A stretch of DNA of 64,000 bases, from assembly GCF_035920365.1 (NCBI RefSeq), contig NZ_CP109150.1:1054001-1118000 (forward strand), given 5' to 3'. Shown in pieces: positions 27,283 through 35,662 of this stretch; position 1 is the stretch's first letter; the number at the start of each line of letters is the position of its first letter. The DNA is from Micromonospora sp. NBC_01740. GTDB lineage: Bacteria > Actinomycetota > Actinomycetes > Mycobacteriales > Micromonosporaceae. The position numbers and the translations under genes are program-made. Below the pieces are notes generated by a model. It was not told the origin of the DNA. It saw only the letters and a list, made by a program, of their open reading frames with translations, and did no database searches.

Positions 27283-28287
27283 TCAGCCGACGGCCAGTGC
27301 GCCGTCCGAGGAGAACACCAGGCCCACGCTCGCGGCCCCGGTCTTCAGCGCGTTCTTGGTCTGCGGGCCGCCCTGGTCCAGCGAGCTGAACGAGCCGGCC
27401 TTGAAGTCGTAGACCTGGACGAGCCCCGCCTGGCACTTCGGCCGCTGCGGGCACTCCGGCGGCCCGGCCAGCACCGTGGCCTGGCCCGAGCACTTGGCGG
27501 CCAGCTCGGAGAGCGTGCTGACGCCGTACTTGTCGGCGAACGCCTTCGTCACGGCGAAGGCGTTCTGGTCCTGCGCGGCGGCGGGCGTGCCGAAGACGAG
27601 GCCCGCCTTGTCGCCGGCCGCCTTGAGCGCCGCGACGGTCTTCTCCAGCTCCGGCGACGACACCGGCTGGGCGTCCTTGCCGTTGGCCTTGGTGTTGAGG
27701 AACTCGGCCATGGTCGCCGCGTACTCCGGGACGACCTGGATCTCGCCCTTCTCCAGGGCCGGCTCGTAGAGCTCGCGGTTGCCGATCTGCTGCACCTTGG
27801 CGTCGTAGCCGGCGGCCGTCAGGGCGATCTTGTAGAGCTCGGCCAGGATCTGGTTCTCCGTGAAGTTGGCCGCGCCGATCACGATCTGCCCACCGGGGCC
27901 CTTGGCGATGCCCGCGGTGACGCCGTTGGCCGCCGCGAACTCCTCGGCCGCTTTCTGGGCCGTCTTGCGGTCCACGTCGACGGCCTTGTTCAGCTGGATC
28001 AGCTTCGGCGTGTCGAGCGCGGCCGAGACCTTGTCCAGCGCCGCGATGAGCTGCGGGTTGGCCGCGTCGGCGTTGACCGCCGGAATGACGTTGTCGGTGT
28101 TCTGGAGCTTCTTGTCGTCGTCGAGGACGACGAGCTGGTCACCGGCGACCGGCGCGCAGCCGGCGCCCGAGGCCGCCTGCTCCGGGGCGTCCGTGCCGGA
28201 GGAGCCGGCGTCGCCGCAGCCGGTCAGCAGCCCCGCCGCGGCGATGGCTCCCACCGCACCGACGGCCAGGCGTGTACGAGCGCGCAT
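27283..28287 (-). CDS. Osmoprotectant-type ABC transporter substrate-binding lipoprotein
   Basis: A 334-residue lipoprotein with lipobox AAAGLLTGC (Cys24). The mature part is an OpuAC/ProX-type periplasmic-binding fold: IVIGAANFTENQILAELYKIAL, VQQIGNRELYEPALEKGEIQVVPEYAATMAEFL, and DQNAFAVTKAFADKYGVSTLSELA. Such proteins bind glycine betaine, choline or similar quaternary amines. It is co-directional with two permease genes 321 bp upstream; a terminator lies in that gap, so it probably has its own promoter. ATG 28287 has GGAAGG about 10 nt upstream. The exact ligand is not determined. Confidence 0.88.
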   Translation of the reverse strand: MRARTRLAVGAVGAIAAAGLLTGCGDAGSSGTDAPEQAASGAGCAPVAGDQLVVLDDDKKLQNTDNVIPAVNADAANPQLIAALDKVSAALDTPKLIQLNKAVDVDRKTAQKAAEEFAAANGVTAGIAKGPGGQIVIGAANFTENQILAELYKIALTAAGYDAKVQQIGNRELYEPALEKGEIQVVPEYAATMAEFLNTKANGKDAQPVSSPELEKTVAALKAAGDKAGLVFGTPAAAQDQNAFAVTKAFADKYGVSTLSELAAKCSGQATVLAGPPECPQRPKCQAGLVQVYDFKAGSFSSLDQGGPQTKNALKTGAASVGLVFSSDGALAVG

Positions 28288-28571
28288 CAGTGCCCGCCTT
28301 CCGTGTCCCGGCGCGACCCTGCCGGGCCGGCCGCGTGTCCGACGGGCGATCTCCGTCCGGCCGCCCGCTGTGTCCCACGGGCGGCTCGCGTTGCGGCCGC
28401 CCGGTTTCCCACCCCAACATCTTCCACGCGGGACCGACAACCCGAGGCGAGGTTTGTCACCGGATCGTCACCGGAAGTCAGCCGCGCCACCCCGTCATCG
28501 AGATGTTCCGGGGTCCGTGGCGTCGAGGCGTTCCGGTCCCCGTGCAACGGTGGCCGGGTACGGCCACGCAA
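28288..28571. other. Region between permease and binding-protein genes
   Basis: About 280 bp with no coding signal. It should hold the promoter and leader of the binding-protein gene on the minus strand. A short GTGGCCG/CGGCCAC hairpin lies near 28550-28568. No recognised operator is present. Confidence 0.4.
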
Positions 28572-28598
28572 CCCACCCGGCGCAGGAATCCGGGTGGG
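28572..28598 (-). terminator. Permease operon terminator
   Basis: A perfect 9-bp stem (28572-28580 with 28590-28598) with a 9-nt loop, 11 nt after the stop of the second permease gene. No T-run follows. Confidence 0.6.
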
Positions 28599-28608
28599 CG
28601 GCCGACGC

Positions 28609-29331
28609 TCAGCCGCCGGCCACCGCCTGCGCCGCCCGGCGGCGCGCCCGACGGCGGTCCGCCCGCAGCGGGCGCGGCGTGACCAGCCGCTCGACCAGGG
28701 CCAGCACCAGTTCCAGCAGCATGGCGAGCCCGGCCACCAGCACGCCGCCGGCGATGATCTGGCCGCCGCCGGCGGCGATGTCCAGGCCGAAGCCCGCCCG
28801 GATGATCTGGCCCAGCCCGCCGCCGTTGACGAAGGACGCCAAAGCGGCGGTCGCCACCACCTGCACCGCCGCCGTGCGGAACCCGGCCGCCAGGTAGGGC
28901 ACCGCCAGCGGCAGCTCGACGCGGCGCAGCAACTGCCACCCCGAGAAGCCCATCCCGCGCGCCGCGTCCCGGGCCTCCGGATCGGCCTGCCGTACCCCCG
29001 TGTACGCGTTGGCCAGCAGCGGCGGCACGGCGAAGACGGCCAGCGCGACCACCACCGACGGCCGGCCGAACCCGAGGAAGGTCAGCGGCAGGATGGTGAG
29101 CAGGGCGAGCGTGGGGATAGCGAGCGACACGTTGGACACCAGCACCACCAGGCCGCCGCCCCGGCCGGTGTGCCCGAGCCAGAGCCCGATCGGCCAGGCG
29201 ACCAGGCAGCCGAGCGCCACCGCCGCCGCCGACATCGACAGGTGCTCGCCGAGCCGCTCCAGGACGCCACCCGGGTTCGTCCAGTTCAGCGGATCGTTGA
29301 GCCAGACCACCGCCGCCTCGACCGGATTCAC
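28609..29331 (-). CDS. Osmoprotectant ABC transporter permease (second)
   Basis: A 240-residue inner-membrane permease of the OpuBB/ProW type with about six helices. The cytoplasmic coupling segment DPEARDAARGMGFSGWQLLRRVELPLAVPYLAAG contains the EAA-like loop. GTG 29331 is chosen: it overlaps the preceding permease stop as GTGA and has AAGGGG 8 nt upstream; GTG 29352 would add seven residues. It should pair with the 228-residue permease to form the transmembrane channel, powered by the ATPase encoded on the other strand. Confidence 0.88.
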   Translation of the reverse strand: MNPVEAAVVWLNDPLNWTNPGGVLERLGEHLSMSAAAVALGCLVAWPIGLWLGHTGRGGGLVVLVSNVSLAIPTLALLTILPLTFLGFGRPSVVVALAVFAVPPLLANAYTGVRQADPEARDAARGMGFSGWQLLRRVELPLAVPYLAAGFRTAAVQVVATAALASFVNGGGLGQIIRAGFGLDIAAGGGQIIAGGVLVAGLAMLLELVLALVERLVTPRPLRADRRRARRRAAQAVAGG

Positions 29332-30014
29332 CGGGACCGCCCCTTCAGCCACGGGGTCAGCAGCCGGCCCGCACCGGCCAGGACCAGGTCGAGCACCAGG
29401 GCGAGCAGGACGCAGAGCAGCGTCCCCGTCATGATCTGCGCCTTGTAGAAGTTGTTCTGGAAGCCGGCGAAGATGAGCTGCCCCAGGCCGCCACGCCCGA
29501 TCACCACGCCCACGGTCACCAGGGCCACCGTGGAGACGGTCGCCAGCCGCAGCCCGGTGAGGATGCCCGGCAATGCCAGCGGCAACTCGACCCGGAACAG
29601 GCGGCCCCAGCGGCCGTACCCCATCCCCTCCGCCGCCTCGCGGACCTCGGGGGGCACCTGGTTGAGCCCGGCGACGGCGTTGCGGACGATCACCAGGAGT
29701 GCGTAGAGGACCACCACGCTGAGCGCGGTCGCCGCGCCGATGCCCAGGTAGGGGGCGACGAACGCGAAGAGCGCGAGCGACGGCACCGTGTAGAGCACCC
29801 CGGTGAGGGCCAGGACCGGCCCGGCGAGCGAGCGGTACCAGTAGGCGGCCACCGCCAGCGGCAGCGCGATCAGGGCGGCGATCAGCACCGCGCGAGCCGT
29901 CAGCGAGGTGTGCTCACGCACGGCGGCGAGGATCGTGTCAGAGTTGTCCCGCACGTACTGCCAGGAGAACCACGGGTTACCCGGGTCGGCCCGGTAGCTC
30001 AGGCGGAAGGACAT
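29328..30014 (-). CDS. Osmoprotectant ABC transporter permease (first)
   Basis: A 228-residue permease of the OpuBD/ProW family with about six helices. The EAA-type loop is PPEVREAAEGMGYGRWGRLFRVELPLALPGIL, and VSTVALVTVGVVIGRGGLGQLIFAGF is a well-conserved helix. ATG 30014 is only 2 nt from the GTG of the divergent ATPase gene, so its promoter must lie inside that gene. It is coupled to the second permease by a GTGA overlap. Confidence 0.9.
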   Translation of the reverse strand: MSFRLSYRADPGNPWFSWQYVRDNSDTILAAVREHTSLTARAVLIAALIALPLAVAAYWYRSLAGPVLALTGVLYTVPSLALFAFVAPYLGIGAATALSVVVLYALLVIVRNAVAGLNQVPPEVREAAEGMGYGRWGRLFRVELPLALPGILTGLRLATVSTVALVTVGVVIGRGGLGQLIFAGFQNNFYKAQIMTGTLLCVLLALVLDLVLAGAGRLLTPWLKGRSR

Positions 30015-30016
30015 GT

Positions 30017-31018
30017 GTGGACGTTACCCCGGAGGGCACCGCCCCCGCCGAACCGCGCGCGGCGTCGATCACGCTCGAGGGCATCCGCAAGCAGTACCCG
30101 GACGGCACCGAGGCCGTCCGCGAGCTGAGCCTGGACATCAGGGCCGGCGAGCTGGCGGTGCTGATCGGACCGTCGGGCTGCGGCAAGTCCACGGTGCTCC
30201 GGATGGTCAACCGCCTCATCGAGCCGACCGGCGGCCGGATCCTGCTCGGCGGCGAGGACGTCACCCGGGTCGACCCGGTCCGGTTGCGCCGCCGGATCGG
30301 CTACGTGATCCAGAACGTCGGGCTCTTTCCGCACCAGACGGTCAGCGCCAACGTCGCCACCGTGCCCCGGCTGCTCGGCTGGCCCCGTCAGCGCAGCCGC
30401 AGCCGGGTCGACGAGCTGCTGGAACTGGTCGGGCTCGATCCGGCCACGTTCGGCCGCCGCTACCCGCACGAGCTCTCGGGCGGTCAGCGGCAACGGGTCG
30501 GGGTCGCCCGGGCCCTCGCCGCCGACCCGGTGGTGCTGCTGATGGACGAGCCGTTCTCGGCCGTCGACCCGATCGCCCGGACCCGGTTGCAGGAGGAGTT
30601 CCTCCGGTTGCAGGCCGAGGTGCGCAAGACCATCGTGCTGGTCACCCACGACCTGGACGAGGCGGTCCGGCTGGGCGACCGGATCGCGGTGCTCTCCGAG
30701 GGCGGGCGCCTGGAGCAGTTCGACACCCCGGCCGCTGTGCTCGGCGCGCCCGCCACGCCCTTCGTGCGGCAGTTCGTGGGCGCCGACCGGGGCATCCGCC
30801 GGCTGGCGGTCACCCCGGTCACCGGCGAGGCCGTCGAACCGTTGCCCGAGACCGGGGTGGCCGAGCTGCCGACGATCCCGCTCGGCGGCTCGGCGTACGA
30901 CGCGCTGGGTGTGCTGCTGACCTCGGCCGCGGACCGGGTCGTGGTGACCGACGGGGGGCGGCCCGTCGGCGTGCTCAGCCGGGCGCGGCTGCTCGAACTG
31001 GGCGCGCCCGAGCGGTGA
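30017..31018 (+). CDS. Osmoprotectant ABC transporter ATP-binding protein
   Basis: A 333-residue ATPase of the OpuBA/ProV type. Walker A GPSGCGKST is at 51-59, signature LSGGQ at 153-157, Walker B VVLLMDEP near 175, and the switch His in VLVTHDLDEA. After about residue 265 there is a CBS-like C-terminal region (YDALGVLLTSAADRVVVTDGGRPVGVLSRARLL). GTG 30017 has GGAAGG 6 nt upstream, but that site lies inside the divergent permease gene. It is likely to energise the two permeases and binding lipoprotein on the minus strand. Confidence 0.93.
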   Translation: MDVTPEGTAPAEPRAASITLEGIRKQYPDGTEAVRELSLDIRAGELAVLIGPSGCGKSTVLRMVNRLIEPTGGRILLGGEDVTRVDPVRLRRRIGYVIQNVGLFPHQTVSANVATVPRLLGWPRQRSRSRVDELLELVGLDPATFGRRYPHELSGGQRQRVGVARALAADPVVLLMDEPFSAVDPIARTRLQEEFLRLQAEVRKTIVLVTHDLDEAVRLGDRIAVLSEGGRLEQFDTPAAVLGAPATPFVRQFVGADRGIRRLAVTPVTGEAVEPLPETGVAELPTIPLGGSAYDALGVLLTSAADRVVVTDGGRPVGVLSRARLLELGAPER

Positions 31019-31030
31019 GGCGCAGCCCGG

Positions 31031-31528
31031 TCAGGCGCGCCCGCCGAGGCTGGCCGCGCCGATGATCCACCCGGACAGGAAACCGTAGGTCGCGCCGGCG
31101 CCGCCCGCCTGGATCGCCGTGAGCAGCGACGGTTCCGGGCCGAGGAAGGCGGCGATCAGGGAGGCGAAGCCGCCGGCCAGGACGTACGCGGCCCAGCCGG
31201 AGAAGAACTGCGTCCCCGACCCCTGCACCCGGGCCACCTGCGAGGTGGGCAGCAGGTAGAGGAAGAGCGCCGCGAGGATGACCAGCAGGACGGCCCGCAG
31301 GTTCGCCACGAGCAGGTTGCCGGTCGCCCCGTCGCCGTTGAAGAGCCACGCCGGCCAGGAGAGCAGTTGCAGGTACCAGCCGCCGGCGGAGTTCGGGTCG
31401 GTGCCGGCGGCCCAGCCGACGTACGCCGGGCTGCCGCAGACCGCGACCAGGAGGAGCGCCGCGAGCGCGCCCGTGCCCGCCGCCGTCCCGTAGCGACCGC
31501 CGGTGCGTGACGGGTTGGTGAGCGCCAT
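31031..31528 (-). CDS. Small polytopic membrane protein
   Basis: A 165-residue protein with about four hydrophobic helices: near residues 19-40, 75-95, 108-128 and 135-160. The connecting loops are rich in Gly, Trp and Ser (WAAGTDPNSAGGWYLQLLSWPAWLFNGDG), suggesting one long outside loop. It is convergent with the ATPase gene, 12 bp away. No family is recognised and no function is proposed. Its coding statistics match the neighbours. Confidence 0.65.
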   Translation of the reverse strand: MALTNPSRTGGRYGTAAGTGALAALLLVAVCGSPAYVGWAAGTDPNSAGGWYLQLLSWPAWLFNGDGATGNLLVANLRAVLLVILAALFLYLLPTSQVARVQGSGTQFFSGWAAYVLAGGFASLIAAFLGPEPSLLTAIQAGGAGATYGFLSGWIIGAASLGGRA

Positions 31529-31588
31529 GATCGGCTCAGTTCCCGGCGGACCGCGGCGGGCAAACCTGCTTGGGGCCGGCGGTCGCCG

Positions 31589-31903
31589 TCACCGTCGCGG
31601 GTGCTTCATCAGGTAGTCGATGAACGCGGCCCGCAGCAGCGGCGCCGACTCCTCGTAGCCGTGCCCGGTCAGCTCGCGCCACAGCGCCGCGGCTTCGTCG
31701 ATCGTCGGCCCGACCGAGTTGGGCGCGCCGTCGAGGACGGCGGCCTCGTCCGCGTTCGGCAGGTGCCGCAGCACGGACCAGAAGAAGCGCACGTCGTGGC
31801 GCTCCCGGGCGACCGCGAACGCCCGCTCCCGCAGCTCCTCGGTGGACAGCGCGTCGAGTTCCTCGAACGACGGGCCGGCGGAGGACGATGGTGTGTCGGT
31901 CAT
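31589..31903 (-). CDS. Small acidic hypothetical protein
   Basis: A 104-residue soluble helical protein: FEELDALSTEELRERAFAVARERHDVRFFWSVLRHLPNADEAA, then TIDEAAALWRELTGHGYEESAPLLRAAFIDYLMKH. ATG 31903 is used; a start further up would add unconserved residues. It has no signal or membrane segment. Such short helical proteins are common in actinomycetes without known function. It may be co-transcribed with the membrane-protein gene upstream. Confidence 0.6.
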   Translation of the reverse strand: MTDTPSSSAGPSFEELDALSTEELRERAFAVARERHDVRFFWSVLRHLPNADEAAVLDGAPNSVGPTIDEAAALWRELTGHGYEESAPLLRAAFIDYLMKHPRR

Positions 31904-31957
31904 GCCGCCGAGCCTAACCGGCGAGATCACTCCCGGCCCGGTGGACGCGGCGCCGGC

Positions 31958-33172
31958 TCACCGCTCGCCGGCGTCCCACCGGCGCGGGCCGCTCTCCCAG
32001 CCGGGGTCGCTCCACGGGTCCACCGGGCTCTCGGGGGACCGCCTCGGCACGGCGGGCGGCCAGTCGCCGACCGGGTCCGCCGGGGGCGCCGTCCAGCCCG
32101 TGCCGATCCGGCCGTCCCCGGCGGGGACCGGTTCCGCCGCCGCGCCGGTCGCCGGCCGCCCGTACGCCTCGACCAGCCGGGTGGCCAGCAGCCCGACGCC
32201 GAGCGCCGCAGCGCCGACCGCCCACCGGCTCACCGTCCAGCCCCGCGCCTGCGCGTACGCGGAGAAGACCGTGACCAGGCAGACCGCCAGCAGGGTGCCG
32301 AAGACGCCGCCCCGCCGGCCGTAGGCGCTGGTGCCGGCGAGCAGCGCCAGGCCGACCGCGAGCACCGTCCAGTCCAGCCCCGGGTCCGGCGCGACCGGGG
32401 CGGCGTCCCGGCTGGCCGTCAGCATGCCGGCCAGCGCGGCCAGGACCGTGGAGCCGACGAGCGCGCCGGAGGTGACCACCGCCGCCACCGCGCCCCGACG
32501 GCGGGCGGGATCCACGACCGGGCGGAACCGGCCGACCACCCGGCGGACGGCCCGCACCGAGCCGAACAGACCGCCGAGCACCGCGACGGCCGCGAACCCG
32601 ACGAAGAGGTGCAGCGCGCCGCGCTCCGGGTCGTAGTCGCCCTGCGGCAGGACCGACGCCGAACGCTGCTGGATGTACACGACCACCCCGGCGGCGGCGG
32701 CGAGGGACGCGGCCCAGCCGGGCACGTGCAGCACCACCACGACCAGCGCCAGGGCGATCCCGCCCAGCGCGGCGACCAGCAGGGCCGGGCCGGCGGCGGC
32801 GCTGACGCCCCGGTCGCCCTGCTCGGCGACGTGCAGCGCGGCAGCCACCGCCACGGGGCCGACGGCCAGGTTCACGGCGGCCGTACGCAGGGTCAGCCCG
32901 GCGGCCAGCGCCAGCAGCCCGAGCACGACCGCGTCGAGGAGCAGGGAACGCAGCCCGTCGCCGCGCAGCGCGGCCGGTTCCTCACGCCAGAGCAGGTACG
33001 CCAGGACGACCGACGCGGCCAGGAGCAGCAGCTCCCAGACGACGTGCACGGCGAACCGGTCGCGGCCGGGCTCACCATGCGCGGGGTCGTCGAAGACGTT
33101 CTCCAGGACGGAGGCGGGGATGCCGGACGAGGGCTCGGGGGACGGCTCACGCCCCGGTTCGTCGTACCGCAT
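31958..33172 (-). CDS. Polytopic membrane protein, ABC sugar-permease-like
   Basis: A 404-residue protein with about ten hydrophobic helices between residues 40 and 335 and a Pro/Trp-rich cytoplasmic tail of about 65 residues. Helices such as LTLRTAAVNLAVGPVAVAAALHVAEQGD and LHVPGWAASLAAAAGVVVYIQQRS resemble RbsC-type permeases (BPD_transp_2), but no ATPase or binding protein adjoins it. It may therefore be an orphan or repurposed permease. ATG 33172 is chosen; upstream codons are Arg/Pro-rich and unlike a membrane N-terminus. Confidence 0.65.
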   Translation of the reverse strand: MRYDEPGREPSPEPSSGIPASVLENVFDDPAHGEPGRDRFAVHVVWELLLLAASVVLAYLLWREEPAALRGDGLRSLLLDAVVLGLLALAAGLTLRTAAVNLAVGPVAVAAALHVAEQGDRGVSAAAGPALLVAALGGIALALVVVVLHVPGWAASLAAAAGVVVYIQQRSASVLPQGDYDPERGALHLFVGFAAVAVLGGLFGSVRAVRRVVGRFRPVVDPARRRGAVAAVVTSGALVGSTVLAALAGMLTASRDAAPVAPDPGLDWTVLAVGLALLAGTSAYGRRGGVFGTLLAVCLVTVFSAYAQARGWTVSRWAVGAAALGVGLLATRLVEAYGRPATGAAAEPVPAGDGRIGTGWTAPPADPVGDWPPAVPRRSPESPVDPWSDPGWESGPRRWDAGER

Positions 33173-33293
33173 GACGCCGCCTCCCACGTGGCCGCCGTCC
33201 AGCCTGGCCCGACGCGCGGGCGGACCGGGGCGGCGTTGCTCTCCGGTCGCAGGCACCGTACCCGCGCGGGAGGCCGGGCGTAACCCCCCGGGA

Positions 33294-33836
33294 TCAGCGC
33301 GGGCCGGGGCGGCCCTCCCGGCCGCCGGGCTCGCGGTCCTCGTCGTCCTCCTGCTCGGGAACCCGGCAGGAGCGCTCCAGCCAGAGCGCCGCCCCCGTCA
33401 GCGCCAACCCGGCGAGCAGGCCGGCACCGGCGATCGGCCGGTCGCCCATCGCGGCGTCGGTACGCTCCACGAAGAGCCAGCCGGTCAGCCCGGCGTAGAA
33501 CCCGGTGAAGATCGCGCCGGCCAGCGCGGAGGCCTTGGCGAGCACCACGAACCGGGCCACCAGCAGCGGATTGACCGGCTCGCGGCCCGGCCTGCGCTCG
33601 ATGCGCCCCCGGGTGTTCACGGCGGCGTACGCCTCCAGCACGGCCAGCGCGGCGAGCGTGACCACCGGCAGCCAGGGCAGCTCCGGCAGGTAGTCGTAGT
33701 AGAGGGTGCTGATCAGCAACCAGGCCACCGCGGCGGCGCCGAGGGCGGCCACCACCAGGGTGGAGATCCGGGTGGGGCCCATCCGGGACCGCTCGGGGCC
33801 CGTCCCGCCCGGTCGCGGGGACTGCGCCTGCGTCAT
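33294..33836 (-). CDS. DUF3180 membrane protein
   Basis: A 180-residue protein with four hydrophobic helices (ISTLVVAALGAAAVAWLLIS, LPWLPVVTLAALAVLEAYAAV, VVLAKASALAGAIFTGFYAGLTGWL and IAGAGLLAGLALTGAAL) and charged tails. Placement directly after folK on the same strand matches the DUF3180 gene Rv3605c of M. tuberculosis. ATG 33836 has GGAG upstream; GTG 33851 would add five residues. No biochemical role is known. Constant linkage with folate genes is the only clue. Confidence 0.8.
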   Translation of the reverse strand: MTQAQSPRPGGTGPERSRMGPTRISTLVVAALGAAAVAWLLISTLYYDYLPELPWLPVVTLAALAVLEAYAAVNTRGRIERRPGREPVNPLLVARFVVLAKASALAGAIFTGFYAGLTGWLFVERTDAAMGDRPIAGAGLLAGLALTGAALWLERSCRVPEQEDDEDREPGGREGRPGPR

Positions 33837-33855
33837 GCCGGCCGGCTCCACTGGG

Positions 33856-34383
33856 TCATGCCGTCGACTCTATCGCCAGATCCGGCCGGGGGCGCAGATC
33901 CAGCGCGTCGTCGGCCACCGGAGGAGTGTTGAGCAGGTCGGTCAGCCAGCCGTGTCCGGGCAGCCGCCCGTACGGCTGGAGGTCGATCCACGGCCGCAGC
34001 ACGAAGGCCCGCAGGTGGGCCCGGGGGTGCGGCAGGGTCAGCTCCGGGTCGTCGCTGAGCACCGGCTCGTCGCCGTCGGCCCACACGGCGATGACGTCCA
34101 CGTCCAGGGTGCGCGGCCCGAAACGCCGCTGCGGGTCGCGGGTGCGCCCGGCGGCGCGCTCCGCCGCCCGGGCGCGCTCCAGCCAGTCGTACGGGGTAGC
34201 GGCCGGGTCCTCGGCGAGCAGCGCGGCGTTCAGGTACGCGGGCTGGTCCGCGTCCCCCCACGGTGGAGTCTCGTAGACGCCGGAGACCAGGAGCACGCTG
34301 TCGCCGAACGTCGAGACGGCGGAGCGCAGGTGGGCGAGCCGGTCGCCGAGGTTGCTGCCCAGCGAGAGCAGGGCGCGGGTCAC
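33856..34383 (-). CDS. folK: Hydroxymethyl-dihydropterin pyrophosphokinase
   Basis: FolK (175 residues) transfers pyrophosphate from ATP to 6-hydroxymethyl-7,8-dihydropterin. It has LLSLGSNLGDRLAHL at the start, YETPPWG.DQPAYLNAAL, the RFGPRTLDVDVIAV metal-binding segment (PRTLDVDVI) and LPHPRAHLRAFVLRPW. GTG 34383 overlaps the folB stop as GTGA. folP, folB and folK are all coupled by 4-nt overlaps, so they form one polycistronic folate unit. Confidence 0.96.
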   Translation of the reverse strand: MTRALLSLGSNLGDRLAHLRSAVSTFGDSVLLVSGVYETPPWGDADQPAYLNAALLAEDPAATPYDWLERARAAERAAGRTRDPQRRFGPRTLDVDVIAVWADGDEPVLSDDPELTLPHPRAHLRAFVLRPWIDLQPYGRLPGHGWLTDLLNTPPVADDALDLRPRPDLAIESTA

Positions 34384-34745
34384 CGGTCCCGCCGCCGCGT
34401 CATCGTGACGGCCACGTCGGTGAAGGCGTGCGGGACGGGCGCCTCCGGCTTGTGCACGGTGACCGTGGCGGCCTCGACGCGGGGGTCGGCCAGGCAGACG
34501 GCCAGCAGCCGGTCGGCGAGCGTCTCGATCAGGTTGACCGGCTCGCCGGTCACCACCGCGACCAGCCGCTCCGCCAGTTCGCCGTAGTGGACGGTGTCGC
34601 CCACCTCGTCGGAGCGGGCCGCCGGGGCGAGGTCCATCTCCAGGACGGCGTCCACCACGAAGTCCTGGCCCTGGGCGCGCTCGAAGTCGTACACCCCGTG
34701 CCGGCCGTGCGCCCGCAGGCCGGTCAGCTGGATCCGGTCGGTCAT
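34380..34745 (-). CDS. folB: Dihydroneopterin aldolase
   Basis: A 121-residue enzyme that converts dihydroneopterin to 6-hydroxymethyl-dihydropterin and glycolaldehyde. It begins with the family signature IQLTGLRAHGRHGVYDFERAQGQDFVVDAVLEMDL, then VNLIETLADRLLAVCL with the catalytic Glu, and VTVHKPEAPV with the catalytic Lys. Its ATG overlaps the folP stop (ATGA) and its stop overlaps the folK start. Confidence 0.96.
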   Translation of the reverse strand: MTDRIQLTGLRAHGRHGVYDFERAQGQDFVVDAVLEMDLAPAARSDEVGDTVHYGELAERLVAVVTGEPVNLIETLADRLLAVCLADPRVEAATVTVHKPEAPVPHAFTDVAVTMTRRRDR

Positions 34746-35662
34746 CGGTCTCCTCCGTGGTCGGCGGTGCGGTCCGCCCGGCCGGCGCCGGCGTGGGCCG
34801 CCCGGGCCCCACCGGTGGCGGCGGGCGCCAGGCGGGGCGCGCCCGTGGCCTGCCAGACGGCGAGGGCGTCCACGGTGGCCCGGACGTCGTGCACGCGTAC
34901 GCCCCAGGCGCCGGCCGCCACCGCGAGCAGGCTGGTGGCGACGGTGGCCACGTCGCGGCCGTCCGTGGGGCGGGGGGTGCCGTCGGGACCGGCCAGCAGC
35001 CGCCCCAGGTACGACTTGCGGCTGGACGCGAAGAGCAGCGGGAAGCCGAGGTCCAGCAGCTCGGACAGGCGGGTGCTCAGTTCCCAGTTGTGCGCGGCCG
35101 TCTTGGCGAAGCCGAGCCCCGGGTCGACGACGATGCGGTCGGCGGCGACGCCGGCCCGCAGCGCCTCGTCGACGCGGCGGCCCAGCTCGGCGCGCACGTC
35201 GGCGACCACGTCGGCGTAGCGGGCCAGCTCACCCATCTCCCGGGAGTGGCCCCGCCAGTGCATGAGCACCCATGGGCAGCCGGCGTCGCGGACGACTCGG
35301 GCCATGTCGGGGTCGGCGAGGCCGCCGGAGACGTCGTTGACCACGGCCGCGCCGGCGGCGAGGGCCGCCTCGGCGACCCGTGCGCGGGTGGTGTCGATGC
35401 TGACCGGCACGCCGGCGGCGGTCAGTTCCCGGATCACGGGCACCACCCGGGCCGTCTCGGTCTCCGCGTCGACCCGGTCGGAGCCCGGCCGGGTGGACTC
35501 GCCGCCGACGTCCACCAGGTGGGCGCCGTCGGTCCGCAGCCGCACGCCGTGTCCGACGGCGGCGTCGAGGTCGGCGTACCGTCCGCCGTCGGAGAAGGAG
35601 TCGGGCGTGACGTTGAGGACGCCCATCACCACCGGGTCCGAGGCCCGTACCAGATCGGTCAC
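34742..35662 (-). CDS. folP: Dihydropteroate synthase
   Basis: FolP (306 residues) joins hydroxymethyl-dihydropterin pyrophosphate with p-aminobenzoate and is the sulfonamide target. It shows VMGVLNVTPDSFSDGGRY, HLVDVGGESTRPG, VVNDVSGG, VLMHWRG, DPGLGFAKTAAHNWELS and SRKSYLG, all in order. GTG 35662 is chosen because the first motif then sits at the usual distance, although no strong ribosome-binding site is seen. The C-terminal 25 residues are Ala/Gly-rich and unconserved. It is first of the folP-folB-folK set and divergent from the type IV secretion-like operon. Confidence 0.95.
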   Translation of the reverse strand: MTDLVRASDPVVMGVLNVTPDSFSDGGRYADLDAAVGHGVRLRTDGAHLVDVGGESTRPGSDRVDAETETARVVPVIRELTAAGVPVSIDTTRARVAEAALAAGAAVVNDVSGGLADPDMARVVRDAGCPWVLMHWRGHSREMGELARYADVVADVRAELGRRVDEALRAGVAADRIVVDPGLGFAKTAAHNWELSTRLSELLDLGFPLLFASSRKSYLGRLLAGPDGTPRPTDGRDVATVATSLLAVAAGAWGVRVHDVRATVDALAVWQATGAPRLAPAATGGARAAHAGAGRADRTADHGGDR

